Part shown: positions 24,770 through 32,664 of the stretch, piece by piece | How the letters are laid out: every line of letters starts with the position of its first letter | Numbering within the stretch: position 1 is the first letter of the stretch | Made by a program: the position numbers and the translations under genes | Source of the DNA: an uncultured Paracoccaceae bacterium | GTDB lineage: Bacteria > Pseudomonadota > Alphaproteobacteria > Rhodobacterales > Rhodobacteraceae | Direction of reading: 5' to 3' | Assembly: GCA_947494445.1 (NCBI GenBank) | Contig: CANLVD010000022.1 | Span: 1-44,676 of the forward strand | DNA length: 44,676 nucleotides | The notes under the pieces: generated by a model | Told to the model about the DNA's origin: nothing | Seen by the model: the letters and a program-made list of their open reading frames with translations, nothing else | Database searches by the model: none

Positions 24770-25911
24770 GCCCGCTCTGCCAGAAGGGCGCGGCTGATGA
24801 TGACGCGCATGATCTCGTTGGTGCCTTCGAGGATTTGGTGCACGCGCAGGTCCCTCACGATTTTTTCGATCCCGTAATCGGCCAAATAGCCGTAGCCACC
24901 GTGGATTTGCAGCGCTTCATTTGCAACCCTGAAGGCGGTGTCGGTGACCAGTCGTTTGGCCATGGCGCAGAATTTGGTGGCGTCAGGCGCGCGGTTGTCG
25001 AGTTTCCATGCGGCCTGACGCAGGAAGATGCGCGCGGCCTGAAGCTCGGTCTCCATGTCGGCAAGCTTGAACTGCATGGATTGGAACTGGTTGATGGTCC
25101 TGCCAAATGCGGAGCGTTCGCCTGCGTAGCGCAGGGCTGTTTCCAGCGCGGATTGCGCGCCACCCAAGGCGCAGGCCGCGATGTTCAGACGCCCGCCGTC
25201 GAGACCCTGCATGGCATAGGTGAAACCCTTGCCCTCTTCGCCCAGCAGGTTGCCTGAAGGCACAAAGCAATCGTCGAACTGGACCTGTGCTGTGGGTTGG
25301 GCGCGCCAGCCCATCTTGGCCTCCATCGCGCCAAAGCTGAGACCGTCTGCGCCGTCTTCGACCAGCAGCGTGGAGATGCCCTTTGGACCATCCTCGCCCG
25401 TGCGGCACATCACGACATAAAGATCGGAATACCCACCACCAGAAATGAAGGCCTTTGTGCCGGAAAGCGAGTAGCCGTCGTTGGTGCGTTTGGCGCGGGA
25501 CTTGAGCGCTGCGGCGTCCGAGCCGGAGCCGGGTTCGGTCAGGCAGTAGGAAACAATGGTCTGCATCGTGGCAAGCTTGGGCATCCAGTGCGCGCGCATC
25601 GCTTCCGAGCCGTTCTGGGCGATCATGTTGGCGCACATATTGTGGATGGTGATGAAGGCCGCAACCGACGGGCAAGCCATGGAAAGAGCCTCAAACACCA
25701 GCGTTGCATCCAGCCGCGTGAGGCCGGTTCCACCTTTGTCTTCAGGCACATAGAGCGTGGCAAAGCCCAACTCAGCGGCCTCTTGCAGGACCGCGCGTGG
25801 CATGGTGCCATCTGCATCCCATTTGAGGGCATGAGGCGCGATTTTCTCCTGCCCGAAGGCGTAAGCCATGTCGAAAATGGCCTGCTGTTCCTCTGAAAGG
25901 GCGAAATCCAT
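24766..25911 (-). CDS. Acyl-CoA dehydrogenase, probable isobutyryl-CoA dehydrogenase
   Basis: 381-residue FAD flavoprotein. YCLTEPGSGSDAAAL binds flavin/substrate, and ILEGTNEIMRVIISR near the C terminus holds the catalytic Glu at the position used by short/branched-chain members. The operon with 3-hydroxyisobutyryl-CoA hydrolase and mmsB makes isobutyryl-CoA to methacrylyl-CoA the likely reaction. AAGGAG precedes the ATG. A FadR/TetR-like palindrome lies 30 bases upstream (25941-25962), suggesting CoA-ester-responsive control of this operon. Confidence 0.94.
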   Translation of the reverse strand: MDFALSEEQQAIFDMAYAFGQEKIAPHALKWDADGTMPRAVLQEAAELGFATLYVPEDKGGTGLTRLDATLVFEALSMACPSVAAFITIHNMCANMIAQNGSEAMRAHWMPKLATMQTIVSYCLTEPGSGSDAAALKSRAKRTNDGYSLSGTKAFISGGGYSDLYVVMCRTGEDGPKGISTLLVEDGADGLSFGAMEAKMGWRAQPTAQVQFDDCFVPSGNLLGEEGKGFTYAMQGLDGGRLNIAACALGGAQSALETALRYAGERSAFGRTINQFQSMQFKLADMETELQAARIFLRQAAWKLDNRAPDATKFCAMAKRLVTDTAFRVANEALQIHGGYGYLADYGIEKIVRDLRVHQILEGTNEIMRVIISRALLAERA

Positions 25912-25940
25912 GGGCGGCTCCTTCTGCTTGGGGCGCAGAA

Positions 25941-25962
25941 TAACTGAATACTCGTTCAGTTA
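25941..25962. promoter_or_regulatory. Candidate TetR/FadR-type operator (8-bp perfect dyad)
   Basis: TAACTGAA-N6 (TACTCG)-TTCAGTTA is a perfect 8-bp inverted repeat 30 bases before the isobutyryl-CoA dehydrogenase ATG. The core TGAATACTCGTTCA closely resembles operators of TetR-family acyl-CoA-responsive repressors (FadR-like). No TetR gene lies in the window, so the regulator would act from elsewhere. Confidence 0.65.
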
Positions 25963-25976
25963 AAGAGGGAATGTCG

Positions 25977-26192
25977 TCAGGCGTTCAGATAGCCTGCAAC
26001 GATGGCGATGAAGGCACCGACGTGGACAACCATGATGGCCCGGTCCTTCCACATGACGCCGACCAGAAACCACAGGATGATGCCAATCACGAAGGCAAGG
26101 ATATTCCAGGGCACCACGTTGAGGCCGGTCAGGCCGTAGCCGACCAACTGCACGGCCGTGGCGATCCACTTCAGGATGTCAACGCGTTTCAC
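25977..26192 (-). CDS. Small three-helix membrane protein, unknown
   Basis: 71 residues starting at a GTG with GGGAG ten bases upstream; no in-frame ATG is available nearby. Three hydrophobic segments (about 8-27, 29-48, 52-70) make it an integral membrane protein with almost no loops. It resembles uncharacterised small proteins annotated in roseobacters. It lies between mmsA and the isobutyryl-CoA dehydrogenase on the same strand and could belong to the valine regulon, but its function is unknown. Confidence 0.72.
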   Translation of the reverse strand: MKRVDILKWIATAVQLVGYGLTGLNVVPWNILAFVIGIILWFLVGVMWKDRAIMVVHVGAFIAIVAGYLNA

Positions 26193-26391
26193 GATGTTTG
26201 CACTCCCTTAAAGTTGTGTCGCGGCTACACCGGGTGATCGCCGGGTGAAAGCCAATTGGTTGTTTGGCTCTAAAGAATTTCGCAATTGGATGACGGAGCT
26301 ACAGTTTGGCAATCGTGGCAAGTGAGCTGGTCACCATTTTCTAGCCACGGGGGAAGGGGACTGACCGGCAAAGACTTCTTTCAAACAGCCG

Positions 26392-26427
26392 ACAAGAAGA
26401 ACGCCCCGACCTTTTGAGGCTGGGGCG
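26392..26427 (-). terminator. Rho-independent-type terminator after mmsA
   Basis: On the minus strand CGCCCCAGCC-TCAAAA-GGTCGGGGCG forms a hairpin (6 + 2 bp with a two-base internal mismatch) followed by TTCTTCTTGT. It starts 27 bases after the mmsA stop. The rest of the 261-base gap between mmsA and the small membrane gene holds no gene I can support. Confidence 0.75.
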
Positions 26428-26453
26428 CGCAACATCCTAAAGACGGTCAGTGA

Positions 26454-27953
26454 TCAGTTCATTGTCGGGATCGAGAACTCGGCACCTTCCTTGATGCCCG
26501 AGGGCCAGCGCGATGTGACCGTCTTGGTGCGGGTGTAGAACTTGAATGCATCGGGTCCGTGCTGGTTCAGATCTCCAAAGCCGGATTTCTTCCAGCCGCC
26601 AAATGTGTGGTAGGCCAGCGGCACGGGGATGGGCACGTTGATGCCGACCATGCCGATGTTGATCCGGTTGGAGAAGTCGCGGGCAGCGTCGCCGTCACGG
26701 GTGAAGATGGCAGCGCCATTGCCGTATTCGTGGTCCATGGCGTAGGACAATGCCTCTTCATAGGTTTGTGCACGCACGGTGGACAGGACCGGGCCGAAAA
26801 TCTCCTGCGTATAGATGTCCATGTCACGGGTGACGTTGTCAAAGAGACAGGCACCAACGAAGAAGCCGTCCTCATAACCCTGCATCTTGAAGCCGCGGCC
26901 GTCGACAACAAGGTTCGCGCCCTGCTGGACGCCGCTGTCAACAAGGCCGAGAACGCGCTGTTGCGCTTCACGAGTGACGAGCGGTCCGAAATCCGCGTCA
27001 TCCCCGTCCGTGTAGGGTGCGATTTTCAGGCTTTCAACGCGGGGAGCCAGTTTTTCGATCAGGCGGTCTGCGGTCTCTTCGCCCACAGGTACGGCGACGG
27101 AAACGGCCATGCACCGCTCGCCAGCAGCGCCGTAGCCGGCACCGATCAATGCGTCCACGGCCTGATCCAAGTCGGCGTCGGGCATGATGATCATGTGGTT
27201 CTTGGCACCGCCAAAGCACTGGACGCGTTTGCCGTTGGAACAGCCGCGACCGTAGATGTACTGGGCAATTGGAGTAGAGCCCACGAAACCGATGCCTGCG
27301 ATGTCCTCATGGTCGAGGATGGCATCCACGGCTTCCTTGTCACCGTTCACAACTTGCAGGATGCCGTCTGGCAATCCAGCTTCGGTCATCAATTCGGCCA
27401 GCATCAGGGGAACGGACGGATCCCGCTCGGATGGCTTGAGGATGAAGGCGTTGCCGCAGGCAATCGCTGGGCAGAACTGCCACATCGGGATCATGGCGGG
27501 GAAGTTGAACGGCGTGATGCCGGCAGCAACGCCCAGGGGCTGACGCATGGAATACATGTCGATGCCGGGGCCCGCACTTTCGGTGTATTCGCCTTTGAGC
27601 ATCTGGGCCGCGCCAATGCAGTATTCCGCGACCTCAAGACCACGGATGATGTCGCCCTTGGCGTCGGGAATGGTCTTGCCATGCTCACGGCTGAGCGCTT
27701 CGGCCAGCTTGTCCATGTCGCGGTTCAGCAGATCGACGAATTTCATCATCACCCGGCCACGCTTTTGCGGGTTGGTCGCACCCCATGCAGGCTGGGCGGC
27801 CTTGGCGGATGCAACGGCGGCTGCCATCTCTTCGGGGCTGGCCAACGGCACCTGGGCCTGAACCTCGCCCGTGGCTGGATTGTAGACATCGGCAAAGCGG
27901 CCCGATGTGCCGTCTACGTGTTTGCCGTCGATGTAATGGGTCAGGTTTTGCAT
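26454..27953 (-). CDS. mmsA: CoA-acylating methylmalonate-semialdehyde dehydrogenase
   Basis: 499 residues. It converts methylmalonate semialdehyde to propionyl-CoA with NAD+ and CoA, the last step of valine degradation. The ALDH-superfamily motifs are present: FNFPAMIPMWQF, FVGSTPIAQYIY, FGGAKNHM (instead of the usual ELGGK, as in MmsA) and the catalytic Cys in GAAGERCMA. GGAGGA lies upstream of the ATG. A terminator separates it from the acd operon, so it probably has its own promoter in the 130-base gap upstream, which contains the imperfect repeat AGATTGGCGCCT/AGATTGGCTCCT. Confidence 0.97.
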   Translation of the reverse strand: MQNLTHYIDGKHVDGTSGRFADVYNPATGEVQAQVPLASPEEMAAAVASAKAAQPAWGATNPQKRGRVMMKFVDLLNRDMDKLAEALSREHGKTIPDAKGDIIRGLEVAEYCIGAAQMLKGEYTESAGPGIDMYSMRQPLGVAAGITPFNFPAMIPMWQFCPAIACGNAFILKPSERDPSVPLMLAELMTEAGLPDGILQVVNGDKEAVDAILDHEDIAGIGFVGSTPIAQYIYGRGCSNGKRVQCFGGAKNHMIIMPDADLDQAVDALIGAGYGAAGERCMAVSVAVPVGEETADRLIEKLAPRVESLKIAPYTDGDDADFGPLVTREAQQRVLGLVDSGVQQGANLVVDGRGFKMQGYEDGFFVGACLFDNVTRDMDIYTQEIFGPVLSTVRAQTYEEALSYAMDHEYGNGAAIFTRDGDAARDFSNRINIGMVGINVPIPVPLAYHTFGGWKKSGFGDLNQHGPDAFKFYTRTKTVTSRWPSGIKEGAEFSIPTMN

Positions 27954-28083
27954 GAGCGAGCGTCCTCCACGATCATTAATTTTGCGCGGACGTTAATGCG
28001 GTTTGACGGGATATGCGAGGGCGATTTTGGGAGGGGGGTGCCAGATTGGCGCCTCCGTAGGCAGATTGGCTCCTGCGCCGGGC

Positions 28084-29019
28084 TCAACCCGCGTAAACTG
28101 CCTGCGCGATACTGGTCATATGCCGCATGTCCGTGCCGCAGCAGCCGCCAAGAATTGTGATGTTGGGATGACGCCTGTGGATTGCGGCAAGCTGTGCGCC
28201 CAACTCCACCGGATTACCGTCGTCCAGTTCCTCTGCTTCATCCAGTTCGGCATGGCTGCACCGTGAGGCATTGGCCACGATGCCGCGCAGCCGTTGAAGC
28301 GCGGGTGCGTCGGTCAGGATATGGCTGAAATGATCTGGATGGGCGCAATTGATCATATAGTATGCCGCATGGGACCCGGTTGCCCGGTCCACCTGATCTA
28401 TGGCCTCAACCAGAGGCACACCGGTTGGCAAATGACCGTCTGTTTCAACGGTGAAGGAGATCGTGGCGGGCAAGTCAAATTGCTTTGTGGCGTTCACGAT
28501 GCCAATGGCCTCTGCCGGATAGGCAAGCGTGTAGCCGCTGATCAGATCAACCGGACTGTCGGCTACGGCCTTGATCTGTTCGGTGTGATAGTCCTGAGCC
28601 TCGGATGCCGTCATCTGCGTATCCGGCGCATAGGCATCCGCGCGCGGACCGACGTTGAGGCTAAGAAGGGTCGGGACATCGGCAAAATCAGCCCTCACCT
28701 CGGCCATCAGGTCCACGGCCTGTCGATTGAGTGTCATCAGCACATCAGCCGCGTAGCCGATCCCCGCAGCGCGATCCCGGTTGGCAACCCATGTTGGGCT
28801 TTCGAGAATGGCACCAAGTCCAGATTGCCGCGCGGTTGTCATCAGATCAGCCCAGTAGGATTTCAGTTGCGCCACGCCGTCGGGGCTTTCCAGCAGCGGG
28901 TAGGAGGCAAAGCCCGGCAAATCCATGCCTTTGTTGAACATCAGGTCGGTTTCCATACCGACATAGGCAAGAAAAATCCGGGACTTGGTCTGGGAGAGGT
29001 CCGCGCGGAGAAACGTCAT
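28084..29019 (-). CDS. Homocysteine S-methyltransferase family protein
   Basis: 311 residues. The zinc-thiolate site of the homocysteine/betaine-homocysteine methyltransferase fold is intact: Cys in YYMINCAHP and the Cys pair in GGCCGTD near the C terminus. GAILESPTWVANRDRAA and LSLNVGPRADAY fit BHMT/MmuM-like proteins. The methyl donor (S-methylmethionine, betaine, DMSP or other) cannot be deduced. The sequence MTFLRADLSQTKSRIFLAYVG lacks the common DGG N-terminal motif of MmuM, suggesting a divergent subgroup. It precedes mmsA on the same strand with a 130-base gap. Confidence 0.85.
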   Translation of the reverse strand: MTFLRADLSQTKSRIFLAYVGMETDLMFNKGMDLPGFASYPLLESPDGVAQLKSYWADLMTTARQSGLGAILESPTWVANRDRAAGIGYAADVLMTLNRQAVDLMAEVRADFADVPTLLSLNVGPRADAYAPDTQMTASEAQDYHTEQIKAVADSPVDLISGYTLAYPAEAIGIVNATKQFDLPATISFTVETDGHLPTGVPLVEAIDQVDRATGSHAAYYMINCAHPDHFSHILTDAPALQRLRGIVANASRCSHAELDEAEELDDGNPVELGAQLAAIHRRHPNITILGGCCGTDMRHMTSIAQAVYAG

Positions 29020-29226
29020 CTGTAAAAAGAACCTTCTGAATTCAGGCGCATTATGGGGCGAAGCAGTACGTGCGACAACCGGTCAGGCGTTGTGCTGGCC
29101 TGATGATCAGGTGATGTAAGCGCTTAAGGCGGGCAACAGAGCGCTCAATCCCATCGTATTCCTTGACAGAAACGCGCCGACATCCGCAGGATGGACGTCC
29201 AAAGACTTTTTATCGGAGGAAATGTG

Positions 29227-29664
29227 ATGACCGTTGGTAGCATACTCAACTCCAAGCCGTCGGCGAAGATGATCACGGTGCGCCCTGATCAGTCTGTGGC
29301 AGATGCGGCCAAGCTTTTGTCGGAGAACCGGATTGGTGCGCTGATCGTGTCGCGTACAGGCACGGATCTGGCAGGTGTACTGTCGGAGCGTGATATCGTG
29401 CGCGAGATCGGCAAGCGCGGTCATGGGTGCCTGACCGAGCCTGTGGACAATCTGATGACCTCCAGCGTGACGACCATCAGCCCTGCCGAAAGCGTGGCAT
29501 CAGCCATGTCAAAGATGAGCGTAGGCCGCTTTCGCCATTTGCCAGTGGTCGAGAACGAGCGGATGATCGGTGTGATTTCCATCGGCGACGTGGTCAAACA
29601 CCGGATCGAGGACATCGAACGCGAGAATCTGGCACTGACGGATATGATTGTCGGCCACGGGTGA
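29227..29664 (+). CDS. Tandem CBS-domain protein
   Basis: 145 residues made of two CBS motifs: residues ~8-65 (MITVRPDQSVADAAKLLSEN, GALIVSR) and ~75-130 (VTTISPAESVASAMSKMSVG, FRHLPVVEN, GVISIGDVVKH). Such pairs bind adenine nucleotides (AMP/ATP/SAM) and act as sensors. The ATG at 29227 has a strong GGAGGAA; the longer frame from 29191 is excluded. A TTGACA at 29163-29168 may be the -35 box. coaD follows on the same strand after 79 bases. Confidence 0.93.
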   Translation: MTVGSILNSKPSAKMITVRPDQSVADAAKLLSENRIGALIVSRTGTDLAGVLSERDIVREIGKRGHGCLTEPVDNLMTSSVTTISPAESVASAMSKMSVGRFRHLPVVENERMIGVISIGDVVKHRIEDIERENLALTDMIVGHG

Positions 29665-29743
29665 TGGTCCTTCTGCGCCACCGCCCTTGACGGGGTGAGC
29701 GCAATATTGTTGCGTGCTGCCCGAAGCCGCAAGGAGGGTGAGC

Positions 29744-30235
29744 GTGCGCACTGGTCTGTATCCGGGAACCTTTGATCCCATCACACTGGGTCATCTGGAC
29801 ATCATCAAGCGGGCCTCCAGCCTTGTGGATCGACTGGTGATCGGGGTTGCCATCAACCGCGACAAGGGGCCGCTGTTCTCGTTGGAGGAACGGGTGGCCA
29901 TGGTCGAGCGGGAAACCGCCGGGATCGCACAGGCCGGCAATATAGAGATCGTGGCCCATCCTTTCGAGAACCTGTTGATCGATTGCGCGCGTGAGGTCGG
30001 TGCCGGGCTGATCGTCCGGGGTCTGCGGGCTGTGGCTGATTTTGAGTATGAATACCAGATGGTTGGCATGAACCGGATGCTGGATGATGAGGTCGAGACC
30101 GTGTTCCTGATGGCTGATGCCAATCATCAGGCCATCGCCTCCAAGCTGGTCAAGGAAATCTGCCGCCTGGGTGGGGACATCTCGCGATTTGTGCCGCCCG
30201 GCGTGGCAACAGCGCTTGTTGAAAAATACAGCTAG
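29744..30235 (+). CDS. coaD: Phosphopantetheine adenylyltransferase
   Basis: 163 residues from the GTG at 29744, fixed by AAGGAGG six bases upstream. It catalyses the adenylylation of 4'-phosphopantetheine in CoA synthesis. YPGTFDPITLGHLDI contains the nucleotidyl-transferase (T/H)xGH motif, followed by VRGLRAVADFEYEYQM and the GGDISRFVPP C-terminal motif. It lies between a CBS protein and two cyclophilins, all on the plus strand; CoA supply suits the CoA-ester pathway nearby but need not be linked. Confidence 0.96.
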   Translation: MRTGLYPGTFDPITLGHLDIIKRASSLVDRLVIGVAINRDKGPLFSLEERVAMVERETAGIAQAGNIEIVAHPFENLLIDCAREVGAGLIVRGLRAVADFEYEYQMVGMNRMLDDEVETVFLMADANHQAIASKLVKEICRLGGDISRFVPPGVATALVEKYS

Positions 30236-30304
30236 GCCTTTCCCTTCTTCAAGCCCTGTCCTATGTGACTTCTTAACCCCACACACGAACCAATGGAGGC
30301 AGAT

Positions 30305-30814
30305 TTGCCAGATATTAACGATCCAGAGAACACACTGCTGATTGAACTCAAATCAGGGACCGTGACGCTGGACCTTCTGCCGGACGTCGCGCCCCAACAT
30401 GTGGAGCGGATCAAGATGTTGGCGCGTGCCGGAGCCTATGACAATGTGGCCTTTCACCGGGTCATCGATGGCTTCATGGCCCAGACCGGCGATGTGGCGA
30501 ATGCCAACATGGAAAAGGACTATAATCCGGGCCGTGCGGGCACCGGCGGATCCGAGCATCCAGACATCCCGGCCGAATTCTCCAAGATCCCGTTTGATCG
30601 CGGTGCGCTGGGCATGGCAAGGTCGGCCAACCCGAATTCCGCCAACTCGCAGTTTTTCATCATGTTCCAGGATGGCCACTTCCTGAACGGGCAGTACACC
30701 AACTTCGGCCGGGTCAGTGACGGCATGGATCACGTGGATGCGATCACCCGGGGAGAGCCGCCTGCGAACCCCGACCGCATGATCTCGGTGCGCGTTGCGG
30801 CAGATGTAGACTGA
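30305..30814 (+). CDS. Cyclophilin-type peptidyl-prolyl isomerase, cytoplasmic
   Basis: 169 residues if the TTG at 30305 is used, which has GGAGG five bases upstream; the in-frame ATG at 30293 lacks a ribosome site because the SD overlaps it. The cyclophilin core is complete: VAFHRVIDGFMAQTGDV (active-site Arg), SANSQFFIMFQD and NGQYTNFGRV. There is no signal peptide, so it works in the cytoplasm. It is four bases from a second cyclophilin and shares a 26-base identical stretch with it, indicating tandem duplication. Confidence 0.93.
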   Translation: MPDINDPENTLLIELKSGTVTLDLLPDVAPQHVERIKMLARAGAYDNVAFHRVIDGFMAQTGDVANANMEKDYNPGRAGTGGSEHPDIPAEFSKIPFDRGALGMARSANPNSANSQFFIMFQDGHFLNGQYTNFGRVSDGMDHVDAITRGEPPANPDRMISVRVAADVD

Positions 30815-30818
30815 TCAG

Positions 30819-31520
30819 ATGCTCAAAGCGCTCATATTTCTGCTGGCAGTGGGCCTGATCGCGGGCGGCATCTATGTGGTGCCGACCTACATCTTGCCCA
30901 AATACGAGCCTGCACCGGAACCAGAGCCGGTGGTCGCGGTCGAGCCTGAACCGGAGCCCGAGCCCGAACCCGAGCCCGAAGTGGTCGAAAACACCGATCC
31001 GGCCACGATCGAAGTGCCAAGCGGCAATCTGATGGTGATCGAAATGGGCGGGTCCACCGAAGGTGAGATCCGGATCGAACTGCTGCCAAATCTGGCACCG
31101 GGTCATGTCGAGCAGATCAAGCGTCTTGCTGCGAGCGGTGCCTATAACAACGTGGCCTTTCACCGGGTCATCGATGGTTTCATGGCTCAGACCGGCGACG
31201 TGGAGTTTGGTCTGCTTGAGGAATACGGCAAGGGCATGTACGGCACCGGCGGGTCCAGTCTGGACAATCTGGATGCAGAGTTTTCCGATGTTCCGTTTGA
31301 GCGGGGAACTGTCGGCATGGCGCGCGCGCGTGATCCGGACTCGGCCAATTCCCAGTTTTTCATCATGTTCGAGCGGGTGCCGTCTCTGGATGGACAGTAC
31401 ACCGTCTTTGGCCGTGTTGTGGCAGGGCTCGAGGTTCTTGATGAAATTCGCCGCGGTGAAGGCAGCAACGGCGCTGTGACAGAACCTGACTATATGGCTC
31501 GGGTCTCCATCCGAAACTGA
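30819..31520 (+). CDS. Membrane-anchored cyclophilin with Glu-Pro linker
   Basis: 233 residues. One N-terminal membrane helix or uncleaved signal (about 3-22), then a Glu-Pro-rich linker (about 29-55) and a cyclophilin domain (about 62-233) with VAFHRVIDGFMAQTGDV, SANSQFFIMFE and DGQYTVFGRV. The domain should sit in the periplasm, anchored by the helix, making this the exported paralog of the preceding gene. The EP linker resembles the PE tract in FtsY but uses mixed codons. It ends just before a strong terminator. Confidence 0.92.
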   Translation: MLKALIFLLAVGLIAGGIYVVPTYILPKYEPAPEPEPVVAVEPEPEPEPEPEPEVVENTDPATIEVPSGNLMVIEMGGSTEGEIRIELLPNLAPGHVEQIKRLAASGAYNNVAFHRVIDGFMAQTGDVEFGLLEEYGKGMYGTGGSSLDNLDAEFSDVPFERGTVGMARARDPDSANSQFFIMFERVPSLDGQYTVFGRVVAGLEVLDEIRRGEGSNGAVTEPDYMARVSIRN

Positions 31521-31545
31521 TCTGACGATCCATCACAATGACGCG

Positions 31546-31575
31546 AAGGGGGCTGGCAAGGCCCCCTTTTTCTTT
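31546..31575 (+). terminator. Rho-independent terminator after cyclophilin pair
   Basis: AAGGGGGC-TGGCAAG-GCCCCCTT forms an 8-bp GC-rich stem directly followed by a T-run (TTTTTCTTT). It lies 25 bases after the second cyclophilin stop and closes the cyclophilin (possibly CBS-coaD-cyclophilin) transcript. Confidence 0.92.
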
Positions 31576-31613
31576 GGGATAATGCCACCATGACCTGTAT
31601 CTGGAGGCAAGCC

Positions 31614-32591
31614 ATGAACCGCCGAGACGCACTGAAGACAACCGCTGCCTTTCTGGCCACGCCGGGCCTTGCATACGCCTATGGCAAAACCGGCCCGTTC
31701 TGGGAAGCGGAGTGGCCCGACACGGATTTCACCAAATCATCCGTGCCGTTTTCCGAGATCTTCTCAGGCGGAGTGCCAAAGGACGGCATCCCAGCACTCA
31801 ATAACATGGAGCTGATCACCGCTGATACAGCCGAGTTGCCCGGGCGCGAACCGGTGGTGACCCTGGCGGTCGATGGTGCGCCCGAGACCGCCTTTCCGGT
31901 GCGCTACCTGACTTGGCATGAGATCGTGAACACAAGCATTGGTGACACGCCGGTGGCGGTCACCTTCTGCCCCTTGTGCAACTCCGCTCTGGTCTTTGAC
32001 CGGCGCCTTGATGGTCAGACCCTGAGTTTTGGCGTCTCGGGCAAACTGCGCTTTTCCGACATGGTGATGTATGACCGCCAAACCCAAAGCTGGTGGCAGC
32101 AATTCACGGGCGAGGGCATCGTGGGGGCGATGACCGGCAAGACATTGACCGTCCTGACAAGCTGGATGGAAAGTGTCGACGATTTTCGCGCGCGCAACCC
32201 CAAGGGACCGATCATGGCCGAGCCGCCAGTGGCCCGGGATTACGGACGAAACCCGTATCGCGGCTATGACAGTCTGGCGCGGCCGTTCCTTTATCAGGGC
32301 GAAAATCCACCCCATGGCATCGCCCCCTTGATGCGTGTGGTCCGGGTCGGAGATCGCGCCTGGCCGCTCAGCCGGTTCGAGGCAATGCAGGAGATCGAGG
32401 AGGCTGGTCTGCGCCTGACTTGGACCGCCGGAACCGCATCTGCGCTTGATACCACGGCCATTCACAAGGGCCGAGATGTGGGTTCAATCCGGGTCCGGGA
32501 TGCGACCACGGGCAAGGATGTGGTTCATGAGGTCGTCTTCGCCTTTGCCTTCCATGCCTTCAAACCCGATGGCATCTGGATGCTGGGCTGA
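31614..32591 (+). CDS. DUF3179 protein with Tat-like signal
   Basis: 325 residues from the ATG at 31614 (GGAGG upstream). The N terminus MNRRDALKTTAAFLATPGLAYA has twin arginines and a hydrophobic stretch, suggesting Tat export with a cofactor or folded substrate. The core carries the DUF3179 signature VTFCPLCNSALVFDRR with the CPLC Cys pair and GVSGKLRFSDMVMYDRQT...WWQQFTGEG. Function is uncharacterised; the Cys pair could bind metal. It is flanked by the upstream terminator and convergent with guaA. Confidence 0.9.
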   Translation: MNRRDALKTTAAFLATPGLAYAYGKTGPFWEAEWPDTDFTKSSVPFSEIFSGGVPKDGIPALNNMELITADTAELPGREPVVTLAVDGAPETAFPVRYLTWHEIVNTSIGDTPVAVTFCPLCNSALVFDRRLDGQTLSFGVSGKLRFSDMVMYDRQTQSWWQQFTGEGIVGAMTGKTLTVLTSWMESVDDFRARNPKGPIMAEPPVARDYGRNPYRGYDSLARPFLYQGENPPHGIAPLMRVVRVGDRAWPLSRFEAMQEIEEAGLRLTWTAGTASALDTTAIHKGRDVGSIRVRDATTGKDVVHEVVFAFAFHAFKPDGIWMLG

Positions 32592-32628
32592 CCTCACTTT
32601 CTGGCAAGAATAACCCTGCCGGAGGCAT

Positions 32629-32646
32629 GCCCGGTCAGGGCCGGGC
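32629..32646. terminator. Hairpin between DUF3179 gene and guaA
   Basis: GCCCGG-TCAGGG-CCGGGC is a perfect 6-bp stem between two convergent genes (stops at 32591 and 32665). There is no T-tract on either strand, so this is a weak call. Confidence 0.35.
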
Positions 32647-32664
32647 GCACAGGTCAGCGGTTGC

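Noticed and set aside
23159-24877. 572-codon open frame on the plus strand opposite mmsB and the hydrolase
   Set aside because: It is exactly antisense to two well-supported enzymes, has no ribosome site and no domain; long antisense frames are common in high-GC DNA.
26559-28160. 533-codon plus-strand frame opposite mmsA
   Set aside because: Antisense to a clear mmsA; composition is that of a mirror frame, with no recognisable motif.
29020-29226. SAM-type riboswitch before the homocysteine methyltransferase
   Set aside because: Hairpins are visible (for example CCTGATGATCAGG at 29099-29111), but the conserved SAM-II or SAM/SAH sequence blocks are not.
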